Assembly (NCBI GenBank): GCA_025331125.1
Contig: JAOALB010000118.1
Span: forward strand, 62,001-126,000
Reading direction: 5' to 3'
Length of the DNA stretch: 64,000 nucleotides
Source: Mycogone perniciosa
Taxonomy: Eukaryota > Ascomycota > Sordariomycetes > Hypocreales > Hypocreaceae
The notes beneath the pieces were generated by a model. That model searched no databases. It saw only the letters and a list, made by a program, of their open reading frames with translations, and had not been told where the DNA came from. This document shows positions 1 to 10,432 of the stretch, one piece after another (within the stretch, counting starts at the first letter, position 1; each line of letters begins with the position of its first letter). Made by a program: the position numbers and the translations under genes.

Positions 1-178
1 GTAGATGCCATCAATATCATGAGAACATCTATGACCAGAGTGTCTATAGTGAGTGACTTGATGCTATTCTTGTTCGATACAGTATAAAACTGCGTGATTA
101 CGTTATGTACCAGACTCAACAAAATTAATGAATTTATGCCTTTCTACATGGTTAACATTTTAATTTTTCAAATTTCAA

Positions 179-2024
179 TTACATTCTAAAGACGCCAAAC
201 TTGGTATCGCCAGCCTTGACCTCATTGCGACCGCCCATTGCGGCCCTGAGGCCTAGACCTAGGTAATGACGAGTATGTTGTGGCGGAATGATACCATCGT
301 CCTTTTTTATTCCGTCAGTTACTTCCTACAAATACCATGAGGGACTCGGGGGGAGGGGATAGTAAAACTTACCCAGAGACGTGCTGATGAGTAGGTTGCA
401 TCGCTTTCACGCTCGATTCGGGCTTTGAGCTCTGGATCTACCTTCTGGCCGACAGTCTCCATGACGGCGGCCAACTGCTCACCTCCCATGACGCCGATAC
501 GGGCGTTGGGCCACATCCAGAGGAAGCGAGGGCTGTATGCTCGACCGCACATGCCGTAGTTGCCGGCGCCGTAGCTGCCGCCGACGACGACGGTGAACTT
601 GGGCACGTCGGCGCAAGCGACAGCGGTGACGAGTTTTGCGCCGTGCTTGGCGATGCCGTCGCGCTCAGAGGCGGAGCCGACCATGAAGCCGGAGATGTTT
701 TGGAGGAAGACGAGGGGGATGCCGCGCTGGGTGCAGAGCTCGACGAAGTGAGCGCCTTTGACGGAGGAGGAGGCGAAGAGGATGCCGTCGTTGGCGACGA
801 TGCCGACTTTTTGGCCGTAGATGGAGGCGAAGCCTGTGATGAGGGTCGTGCCGAAGTCGCGCTTGAATTCGGAGAACTCAGAGCCGTCGACGATGCGGGC
901 GATGATTTCGCGGATGGGCATCGGTTTGCGGAGGTTAGTGGTGGCAATGCCGAGGAGCTCTTCTGGGTCGTAGAGAGGCTCGGAGAAGGTTGATGCAGGA
1001 GCGGGAGTAGATGGGGACCGGGCTGGCCAGTTGAGGTTGGAGACGCAGCGGCGGGCGAGGGTGATGGCGTGGGCGTCGTCGACGGCGAGGTAGTCGGTCA
1101 CACCAGAGACGGAGGAGTGCATCTTACCGCCTCCCAGATCCTCGTGGCTGACGACTTCGCCGGTGGCGGCCTTGACGAGGGGAGGGCCGGCGAGGAAGAT
1201 GTGGCCTTGTTCCTGGACGATAATGCTCTCGTCGCTCATAGCAGGGACATAGGCGCCGCCGGCAGTGCAGGGACCCATGACAACGGAGATCTGGGGGATG
1301 CCCTGGGAGCTCATGCGGGCTTGGTTGTAGAAGATGCGGCCGAAGTGGTTCTGGTCGGGGAAGACGTCGGCTTGGTGAGGCAGGTTGGCACCACCGCTGT
1401 CGACGAGGTAAATGCAGCTGCAGAACTGTGTTAGTCGGGATGGTGAAGATGCTCGGATTTAGGATATACTCACGGCAGTTTGTTCTCCTGCGCAACGGCT
1501 TGTGCTCGCAGGTGCTTCTTGACGGTGATGGGATAGTATGTGCCGCCCTTGACTGTGCTGTCGTTGGCAACAATGACGCAAGTTACGCCCTCAACAACAC
1601 CAACACCAGTGATGATACCGCCGGCTGGAACATCCGCCTCGGGATACAGCTCATATCCAGCCATTGGAGATAGCTCTAAGAACGTTGTGCCTGGGTCAAT
1701 CAAGGCCGTGACCCGGTCCCGTGGCAGCATCTTCTTGCGGGCGAGATGCTTCTCTCTCGCCTTGTCTGGTCCACCTCTCTGGATCTTCCGGGCCAGCTCC
1801 TGCATCCGCCCCATGACTTCGTCCATTTGCCTCTCATTCTCCTTGAATTCCTCTGCAGAGGTGTCGACATTGGTCTGGATCCGTGAGATGGCCGCAGCTT
1901 GGTGTGGCGGAGTCAACGTCGCGGCAGCACGGCGGGCCTGGTGGCACTGGGATTGATGCAGCTGGCGGCCGAATTGGCGCTGGCTCAGGCGGAGCGCCTG
2001 CTGTGATGACCGTGAGAGCGACAT
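179..2024 (-). CDS. mccB: Methylcrotonoyl-CoA carboxylase beta chain, mitochondrial
   Basis: Carboxyltransferase subunit of 3-methylcrotonyl-CoA carboxylase, the biotin enzyme of leucine breakdown in the mitochondrial matrix. Three exons on the minus strand: 2024-1474, 1417-373, 325-179, giving about 580 residues, close to the family's usual length. The introns are GTGAGT..CAG and GTAAGT..TAG, and all phases close. The N-terminus is rich in Arg, Gln and Ser with few acids, as in a mitochondrial presequence. Family-typical stretches include KLPCIYLVDSGGA spanning the first junction, GRIFYNQARMSSQGIPQ, and the C-terminal GLRAAMGGRNE region. Propionyl-CoA carboxylase beta is related, but the GGRNE tail and the divergent isovaleryl-CoA dehydrogenase gene favour MCC beta. 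The alpha (biotin) subunit is not in the window and could lie to the left. Confidence 0.95.
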
Positions 2025-2370
2025 TCCCAGCGACCGAATTGAATAAACAAGATGGATGAGGGAGGATTCTCTTGAGTGAGCGGGAGAGAGAGGCTGTTAG
2101 AGATGCTCGAGGTTCTAAAGCCGAGCTCTTGACGTTAGTTCTGGGGTTGCCGGGCCGCAGAAAGCCGTCTCAAGCCGACCCGGGAGATGAGTGGGTCCTG
2201 CCGTGAGCCTGCGGTGGCCGCTATGCCGAGCCGATGTTGTGTTTGGCTATTCTATTCCATCATCATCGTTTCCTCCTCTTCTTTTTCTCAAACAGTTCTC
2301 TTTTCTCCTCTGTTCTTTGCTTCTGGCGCTTCATTGTTCAGGCAGAGGGATAATTAAAATCCAAAATACA
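2025..2370. promoter_or_regulatory. Shared divergent promoter, mccB / isovaleryl-CoA dehydrogenase
   Basis: These 346 bp separate the start codons of two divergently transcribed leucine-catabolic genes and must hold both 5' leaders and promoters. The right half, before 2371, is strongly T/C-rich, typical of fungal leaders. No specific operator is identified by eye. Co-regulation is inferred from the arrangement. Confidence 0.6.
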
Positions 2371-3713
2371 ATGGCAAGCCTCAGGACGTTCCGAGCACTG
2401 GCCCGCCCAGCCAAATCAGCCTTCCGCCCGATAGTCTCCCTCCCCTCCGCCTCCATCCAGACAAGACTACACTCCTCCAAGCACCCTCAGGGCTTCGAAC
2501 CGCCGGCCGCCGAGGAATTAGAGGAACTCCGCGATCGCGTACAGGACTTCGCCCGCCGTGAAATCACAGAGGAGGTTGCCGCCCGGACCGACAAATCCAA
2601 TGCTTTCCCCCCGGAGATGTGGGCCAAGCTCGGCGAGGCAGGCTTCCTCGGCATCACGGCCGATCCAGATGTCGGCGGTCTGGGAATGGGATACCAAGCC
2701 CACTGCATCGTCATGGAGGAGATTTCTCGCGCCTCGGGATCCATTGGCTTGAGCTACGCCGCGCACTCCCAGCTCTGCGTCAACCAGCTCCAACTTAACG
2801 GCTCGCCCGAGCAGAAAGCAAAGTACCTTCCCGGCCTCATCGCGGGAACTAGTGTCGGCGCCCTAGCCATGTCCGAGTCCGGCTCCGGCAGTGACGTCGT
2901 CAGCATGCGCACCTCTGCCAAGGCCGTTGACGGCGGATACGTCCTCAACGGCTCCAAGATGTGGATCACCAACGGGCCGGACGCCGACCTCGTCGTCGTC
3001 TACGCTAAAACCGAGCCCGAAAAGGGCTCCAAGGGTATCACTGCCTTCCTCGTCGAGACCAAGTCCCAGGGCTTCAGCTGCGCTCGAAAGCTCGACAAGA
3101 TGGGCATGCGCGGCAGCAACACCGGCGAACTCATGTTTGACAACCTCTTCGTCCCCTCGGAGAACGTCCTCGGCAAGATCAACGGCGGCGTGCGCGTCCT
3201 CATGGAGGGTCTGGATCTGGAGCGCCTGGTCCTGAGTTCCGGTCCCCTGGGCATTATGCAAGCTGCGCTGGACGTGGCCCTGCCCTTTTCTCACCAGCGC
3301 AAGCAATTCGGACAGCCTATTGCCCACAACCAACTCATCCAAGGCCGCCTGGCCGACATGTATACCAAGCTGCAAGCCTCACGGGCGTACACATACGCCA
3401 CGGCCAAGCTCGTCGACGAGCAGGGCATCATCCGCACTCAGGACTGTGCCGGCGCGATCCTGTACGCTGCCGAGCGGGCGACTGAGTGCTCACTCGACTG
3501 CATCCAGCTGCTGGGCGGCATGGGCTACGTAGAGGAGATGCCAGCGTCTCGATTATTGAGAGAGTAAGTTTCTTTCCCTCCCCAATTTCTTTTCACAGGA
3601 TATCACTAACATGTTGTGGTAGTGCCAAGTTGTATGAGATTGGAGCGGGAACATCTGAGATTAGGAGGATGGTTATTGGTCGCGCGTTTAACAAGCAGTA
3701 TGCCAATGCTTAG
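2371..3713 (+). CDS. ivdA: Isovaleryl-CoA dehydrogenase, mitochondrial
   Basis: FAD acyl-CoA dehydrogenase that oxidises isovaleryl-CoA to 3-methylcrotonyl-CoA, the substrate of the MCC enzyme encoded next door. Two exons, 2371-3563 and 3623-3713, give 427 residues. The 59-bp intron has GTAAGT, a CTAAC branch point and TAG. The start at 2371 puts a basic mitochondrial presequence first; an open extension upstream from 2191 looks like leader. Visible features are GSGSDVVSM near residue 171, the C-terminal YEIGAGTSEIRR flavin/tetramer motif, and Glu284 in LDLERLVLSSGPLG. That Glu is at the position of the catalytic base characteristic of isovaleryl-CoA dehydrogenases and separates it from most other acyl-CoA dehydrogenases. 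Confidence 0.96.
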
Positions 3714-3934
3714 ATTAAACGCCATGTTTAAACGGAATGAAGGAGTTTTTTAAAAAAAAGTTGAAAATAACGAATGTTTCTTATGAGATAGTTTCTGTGA
3801 TATTCAAAGATGACAAAGGTGACATCTAACTGCACATGTTAATACTGATAGACATTTATGGCTCACTGGCTTCTACATCAACTGTCACATTAATACTTCA
3901 AACACCATCGAATGCGACCCCTTCTATGACCTGT

Positions 3935-5860
3935 CTAGTACAAACCAAGGGGGAATTTCCTCACACGGAGTGGCTTATCTAGTCCATACAAGGCGCGCAA
4001 GTCACCCTCTTCGCCCTCAAGCCCCAGGGCTTTGTACCCATCGCAACCTTCGTCCCAAGGACCACAGCTGGTCTCGCAAAGGGTCTCCTTCTCCGGGACC
4101 TTGCCAGTCTCGAAATAATCGGCGACAATCTTCCAGGTGCACTTGCTTGGGCCTCTACCAAAGGCAGAATGGCCCAAAGAATCCTGAATAACAACGACAG
4201 AATCAGGGTGGCCACGGGACATGGCGCGGGCAGCTCTGAGCGGCGTGACGGGATCGAGGCGACTGGTGAGGAAGAGCAATGGCGCGGCAGGGCGGCCAGG
4301 GACGATGCTTGGATCGGGCTTGGGGCTTTTGAAGGGCCCCTTGAAGTACCAGTTGGTCTTGAAAGGCCAGCTTGAACAGGTGAAGCGGATGGTGCTCCAG
4401 TAGGCGCCGAAGATCTTTGACTTGCGCTTTTGGCTATTGACGTATCTATTCCACCAGGCGCCATCATGACCGGTTATGTCATCGCCATCGCTACAGAGCA
4501 CGGCAGATCCTCGTTCCCTGTTCATGGGGTCTGGTACGGTCTGGTTTCCGATGGGACACGATTCCTCAATCGCGGGGATAACATCATCAGCGATGCCCGC
4601 AACTAAAGTGGTAACGTTGCCTGCCATCGCTCCACTTAGCGCTGCAGCAAGAGTCTTGAAGGTCCCGAGGGGTTCATAAAACGCCGCGCCGATGAGCTTA
4701 CGGACGTCGCTGCCTGTGAGTACCATAACACTACCAGTGGGAGAGGGAGAGGAAACGGGCTGAGGGTTGCTGTCGAGGTTTTTGAGCCAGGACCAGAAGC
4801 GCTTCTGGGCCTCTTCGGGGGACCCTCCGTCCTTCGCAAGGGGACAGACAGTTGGACCAGCTTTAAAGCAGCCCTCCCAGAACTCGTCAAAGATCTTGTC
4901 AGTATCGACAAGGTTGGTAAGCCAGCCCTGGTAAGCAAGAGACGTCAGTGTAGGTAGTCCAAGGACAGGAAGATATGAGGATCATAAAGGGTTACCCACA
5001 TTGCCGTTGGCGTAATCATGTGCATCACTGACTCCATCAAGTACCATTCGTCCGACCCGGCCAGAGAACAAGCTTGCAAAGTAGTTACCCAGGACTGTAC
5101 CGTAGGAATATCCAACGTACTGTAGACGGGGTACGTCCTTGTCCTCTTCTTCGCTATTCTGTCTCCTGAGTTCCAGCCGTGTATCCTCTCCTTTCTTCTC
5201 GGCAGACTCGCGCTTCCTCAACTGATCAATCTTGTCCACCATCTCAACCATGTCACGAGCAACGCTGGGAGTGTTCACAAAGCGCATGGCCTCCCCCCAT
5301 TGCTCTTCGGTCTCTTTACAGCGACGAGCAAATGACTGCGTCATAGCGAGGCCATAATTGATCGCTCCGAGACCTGTATCCAACCCACCATTGCCGCGGA
5401 GCTCGAAGGTCAAGGCATTCCGGGCAAGGACGTTGTTGGCATGGAAGCAATCCGAACGCGGTGTCGTATTGCCAACGCCGCGGGGATCAAACGAGACAAT
5501 CTCGTAGTGTCGACGGCCAGGCTTATCAACAAGCACGCGCTGCATTTCCTTGGAGATTTCCAGGACAAACTCAACGCCAGAACCTCCAGGGCCGCCGGGA
5601 TTGGTGAAGATGCTGCCGCCAAAGGCTGGGTCGTCATCTGGGACCACAGCAGGCAGCTTGATGATGGCAATGGCAGCTCTGCGAGAGTCGGAGCCATTCT
5701 TCCAGTCAAGAGGGACTTGAAGGCGAGCACACTTGTACTCGCTATAGCAGTCGTGATATCTGAGGTCACGAGTTGGAGTGATGGCCTCCCAGTCGAAAGA
5801 GTCTGCCACTGTGGCGGCGGCTGAGACAGCCAACGCCACGATAGGTTGGCGAAAGTGCAT
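3935..5860 (-). CDS. Secreted S33-family peptidase / tripeptidyl aminopeptidase-like alpha/beta hydrolase
   Basis: Two exons, 5860-5000 and 4927-3935, give about 617 residues. The intron uses a GTGGGT donor and CAG acceptor, which keeps frame. The first ~20 residues (MHFRQPIVALAVSAAATVADS) look like a signal peptide. The alpha/beta hydrolase core shows the oxyanion-side NPGGPGGSG stretch near residue 88, the nucleophile elbow GYSYG with Ser252, Asp512 in SRLDPVTP and His540 in GHS, a full catalytic triad. The C-terminal third resembles the TAP-like domain found in Streptomyces tripeptidyl aminopeptidase relatives. It probably removes short peptides from the N-terminus of extracellular substrates; the exact specificity is not visible. 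It converges on ivdA with 221 bp between stops. Confidence 0.9.
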
Positions 5861-6691
5861 TTTGGGTGCAAATACGGAGTGCTCCGTGTGACAAACGCAA
5901 CGCTGTGACCGTGATTTAGCTGCTCGTGTTGGTGGTGATCAATTTGGGGTTTCACGCTGTGGCCACTTAGACATTGAACTCAAACCCAGACCGACTACAG
6001 CGTACGGAGTACAACGTACCCCTATTATCTCTGGTGAGGCCCTGAGGGCTAGGGTTATCTGGTATTATCTCTCCTCTGAATAAAGAGATCAATAAATGGA
6101 AATGGAGATAATAATATGGATGGAGTTGCGTGAGGGATGTACGGAAGGGTGACACAGAGCGGGGATGTAAACGTATAAATAAATAATTCCCCCAAACCTG
6201 AGCAACCGCCAAGAACAAGGTCACATTGTCACACCTCAGAAACAAGGAAGAATCAACGGCTCTGGTACCCGAGCTGAAGAAGTTGCAGTACTGTTACGGT
6301 TGGTATTTATTTTGTTTTGTTTTGTTTGAATATGGTCACGAACACTCACTGCATTAGGAAGGTCAGTATTATTATGGTTGCAAAGATGCTCGAACTGTGT
6401 ATGTATGTAGACGCAACTGACCTGCGATCAAAGCCCGTGTTCGTTTCTAGGAGTACGATGAACTGCCTCTCTAAATTCCAGAATACTCAACTTCTCAATA
6501 AACGATGTGACAACAAATTCGAACACCAGTGCTATGCAGCTTTGACGAGTTTCACAGCATTCCGCACTAGTAGGGACTGAATGCTCCGAACAGCGGAATT
6601 ATTAGCGGCATGATTCACCAACTTCCCTCCCATCAATAACTCATCATCTCTGACTGCTTCTCCTTAACCACAACTTACAAACAAAACAAGA
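5861..6691. other. Intergenic, divergent promoter region (peptidase / histidine phosphatase)
   Basis: No supported gene. It contains copies of the TACGGAGT motif (5873-5880; GTACGGAGTAC at 6002-6012), a tract of repeated TTTTG units near 6310-6327, and leader sequence for the gene starting at 6692. Small open frames here lack family features and are not called. Confidence 0.5.
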
Positions 6692-7584
6692 ATGCCGCCT
6701 AAAATCGTCCTCGTCCGTCATGCTCAGGGCCTTCACAACGTCCACAATAAGTGCCCCCTAACCATATATTTATCCCAAACAAATACACTCGACTAACAGA
6801 GACATCCACAGGACTATGAGATCCATGACCCTCCCCTGACCGGCCTGGGCATCCAACAATGCGCCGACCTTCGCGAGAGTCTCCTGGAGCGCTTCTCCTC
6901 CACCCAGAATGTCGCCATCATAGCGAGCCCCATGCGCCGCACACTGCAGACGGCTCTTCTCTCCGTTGACTGGCTTATCGAGCGCGGCGTGAGAATCGAA
7001 GCCGATGCCGATTGGCAAGGTATATATATATAGACATGACCTCCGAATCCCGGGCTCCATTCCCGGCCCCATATTACCCCCGGGCCTCTTCTTATCCCCC
7101 GAATCTAACCTCCAAATCCCACCTAGAAAACTCCGACAAGCCTTGTGACACAGGCTCTCCAATCGCTTCTCTCACCACCGACTTCCCCCCTCGTCTTGTT
7201 GATTTCTCGTCTGTTGATCCCCTCTGGCCGGACAAAACCTCTCCTTCAGCACGGTCTCTCTACGGCTACACCCGCTCGGCTATCCTCGAGCGTGGGCGGC
7301 GCTGTCTCGAGAAGCTGTATAACCGACCAGAGGATCTCATTTTGGTTTTTGCGCACTCTGGATTCCTGAGAGTGGGTGTGTCTGGCTGGTGGTACTTCAA
7401 CAGCGATTATCGCATCTTTGAGTTCGGTGACGATGATGGCCAAGAGACCGGAGGGGAGCAAGGCGAGAGAAGGACGTTGAAGCACGATTGGGAAACCCTT
7501 GCGGGAGGATTGGGGTTGTCTTGGACGCATAGAGTGGAATTGGGGTCAGAGCTTCCTGATGATGAGCCAACTGCCGATGCTTAG
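6692..7584 (+). CDS. Phosphoglycerate mutase-like histidine phosphatase
   Basis: Small branch-1 histidine phosphatase of about 240 residues, widespread in fungi. The phosphorylated His is in LVRHAQG (residue 10), the second phosphate-pocket Arg in SPMRRTLQTA, and the second catalytic His in VFAHSGFLR. The second intron is clear: GTATAT at 7020 to TAG at 7126, joining DADWQ to ENSDKPCDTGSP. The first intron is ambiguous. Exon 1 runs from 6692 to about 6740-6750 and exon 2 (DYEIHDPPLTGLG) starts at 6800-6812, but no GT..AG pair gives exactly the expected protein. The branch-like CTAAC at 6793-6797 best fits the AG at 6810-6811. Substrate unknown. It is convergent with guf1. Confidence 0.85.
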
Positions 7585-7609
7585 TCGAGGAAACATCATA
7601 GATGGCATT

Positions 7610-7632
7610 ATAGATCTATAGATCTATAGATA
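7610..7632. repeat. Short tandem self-complementary repeat in 3' region
   Basis: About 2.7 copies of the 8-mer ATAGATCT just after the phosphatase stop codon. The unit is nearly self-complementary, so transcripts could pair locally. It is probably a simple 3' UTR repeat. Confidence 0.5.
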
Positions 7633-7733
7633 ATATAGTACACGGGATTCCTGGAATCCTCACGTTTTCTTTTTCGTTACACATTTCCAACCGCCGGTCT
7701 TAAGTCTCGAGTCTTCATGAATAGTTCATCCTT

Positions 7734-9977
7734 CTACTTGGACAAGAAGCTCTGAAAGGCAGACTGATCGATAATCACATTGCCCACTGCTCTCAGACGC
7801 TTCCTCCCCTCCTTCTGCTTCTCAAGTAGCTTCCTCCGTCTCGTAATATCACTGGCATGCAACTTGGCTAGAACATCTTTTCGGAATGGCTTAATCGTCT
7901 CTCGGGCGATAATCTTGTTGCCCACCGTCGCTTGAATAACGACCTCTGGCCACGAGAGTAAGCAAGGGGTTCGGTATGGAAGTGAGATAGCGATAACTTA
8001 CCAAACATTTGTCGATCTACGTGCTCCTTGAACTTAGTCACCCATTGTCTGCCAAGACGTTCAGCTTGTGTCGTGTGAACCACCCGGCAGATGGCGTCTA
8101 CTGGTTGCTTATTGACGAGTAGCTGAAGCTTCACCAGCTTGCTCTGTCGCCAACCAGCATCCTCATAATCGAGTGTAGCATAACCCTTTCTGCGTTGCAC
8201 GGTATCGTCAGTGTGTCTGCTCCAAATACTGGCTTCCTTCCATGTCGCAACGAGAACTTACGATACTCCTTTCAGCTTCCCAAACAAATCATCTACCAGC
8301 TGCGCAGCCGGCACATCATATGCCAAAATAACCTGATTCGTGTGAAAGAATTCCAGGCTCTTTTGCTCTCCTCGATTAGCCTCACAGAGCTCAATGACAC
8401 GGCCTAGATACTCCTCAGGCACCGTGATTGTTGCTTTCACATATCTGTCACTGGCAGTCAGAATCGCACATCCTACTTGACAAGGAACGAGGAAAATGGG
8501 GACGCTCACGGCTCAAACAATTCCGCGGCCCGGATTCGATGGTCGCTTGAGTCCGGAAACAACGCCGGATTCTGGATAATCTCCTCTGAACCGTCACTCC
8601 ACACCACCTTGGTAGGCACCGTGGGATCTGTGATAATAATGTTGCGCCCATGCTCCTGCCGAAGCCGATCCTGGAAGACAGAGCAGTGAAGACTCCCCAG
8701 GAAACCAAGACGCCATCCCGAACCGAGAGCCTCGGAGAAATCCTTCTGTAGAGTCACGCTACGATCATTGAGCACCAATTGGCCAATGCTGTCAGCAAGA
8801 CGAGTGTAGTCACTCTGATCAGTAGGGAATGCAGCCACGAAAACCATGGGCTTTGGCTCCTCGAATCCTGGACACGGCTCTACTGTGTCCTCATTGCCCA
8901 CGGTCGTGAAAGTGTCGCCAAGCTTCGCATCTTGAATTCTCTTCATTCCGGGATTGAAGTAAACATAGCCGACTTGGCCAGCACGCAGGACCGTCTGCGG
9001 TGTTGCATTAGGGTACTGGATGCCGACCTGGCCAACCGTGTACTTCATACCAGTGCCCAGAGAGACGACATTATCCCCCGCCCTGATGGAGCCGTCGAAC
9101 AGTCGTACCAGGAGAACAACACCCCTGAAGGTGTCATACCAGGAATCCACCAGGAGCATCTGCAACGGCTTATTCTCATCGCCAATAGGGTGAGGAATTT
9201 TGTCCACAACCGCCGGCAGCAGAGCACCAACGCCTTTGCCCGTCTTAGCGCTCACAAGAATCGCCTGCTTAGGGTCCAATTCAAAACTAGTCTCCATCTG
9301 ATCCAGCACGCGCGGCACATCAGCCGAAGGCATATCAATCTTGTTGATAACCGGCACCAGCGCCAAGTCCTGCGCAAAGGCGAGGTGGAAGTTGGAAACC
9401 GTCTGGGCCTGGATGCCCTGACTAGCATCAATGAGTAGCAGCGCGCCGCCACAGCTAGCATACGAACGTGTGACTTCGGCGCGGAAATCAACGTGACCCG
9501 GGGTGTCGACGAGGTGGAGGAGGTAATCGGTGCCATGATGCTTGTAGATCATGGTGCATGTCTGTGCCTTGACGGTGATGCCTCGTTCGCGCTCGACGTC
9601 GAGTTTGTCCTGTCAGAGAAAATCAGTTAGCCACACTGTCTCTCTCCTCTTCCAATTGGCGCATGGAACCGACATACGAGAATCTGCTTGTTCGCATCAC
9701 TGGCCGATATCGTCCCCGTCAGCTCCAGTAGCCGATCACTCAGCGTGCTCTTCCCATGGTCAATATGCGCTACGATACAAAAGTTCCTATACCGCTCAAT
9801 CGGAATCGCGGCGATTCGGGCCTCGAGCTCCGCAGGCGTCGCTTTTGCCTGTGAGGCAAACGTGCGATATCGATTCAGCAAGGGCACGCTGTAGCTATTG
9901 TAGCCACTGCCGATGGATTGGCACGGCGCCAGCCATCGTCGAGTCCAGGCTCGCCCAGCTCTCCCCGCCAGGCTCAT
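7734..9977 (-). CDS. guf1: GUF1, mitochondrial translation factor (EF4/LepA orthologue)
   Basis: Membrane-associated mitochondrial GTPase thought to support translation accuracy and ribosome back-translocation under stress. Five exons: 9977-9678, 9609-8510, 8450-8262, 8189-8002, 7945-7734; all phases close, giving about 662 residues. The first ~45 residues are basic and Ser/Arg-rich, as in a matrix-targeting peptide. GTPase motifs are G1 AHIDHGKST (70-78), switch RERGITVKAQ, G3 DTPGHVDF and G4 NKIDMP. The LepA-specific C-terminal part follows: KGYATLDYEDAGW, then GNKIIARETIKPFRKDV and the basic RRRKLLEKQKEGRKR segment. It is not cytosolic EF2 or mitochondrial EF-G, given the length and LepA C-terminus. 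Confidence 0.96.
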
Positions 9978-10432
9978 CTAGACGTCGATGAAGCTCGCAT
10001 TGGGCAGGAAGCCGAAGCCTATTGTCGTTGCGATTTGCAACAGATGAGCCTGTTGAGGAATAATATCGACATCCATAGGTATTCGTAGGTTGTAGTGGTG
10101 AATTTCTGCCAGAGGCACTAAAACCTTCGATTGCCTAAACTGGACACCGCCCAACGTCTGTCTTGATATAATTACAAGTACCTTACTCCGTACTACCACT
10201 AATACTACCAGTACTCCGAATTAAAAACACTCAGTAAATGTACTGGGAATGCTCTGACAAACCGTCAGATGCACTGGCCTCTTCATATTAACGTTCCTTT
10301 ATGTTGACAATGTATCTCGCGTTATCATACGCCGTGTCATATCATTACTGGCTCTTAGTCGTTCAGTCGTCATGATGCTGCTTCCTCCCAAGCCAAGATT
10401 ACAATTAGTCCGCCTCTTAATCCCGAATACCC
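9978..10432. other. Intergenic region upstream of guf1
   Basis: It holds the guf1 promoter and the 3' region of the MIT-domain gene. TACTCCGTAC lies at 10184-10193, with a second partial copy near 10211. No gene seen. Confidence 0.5.

Noticed and set aside
2863..3375. 170-codon minus-strand frame inside isovaleryl-CoA dehydrogenase
   Set aside because: Antisense of a conserved enzyme; no splice or start support.
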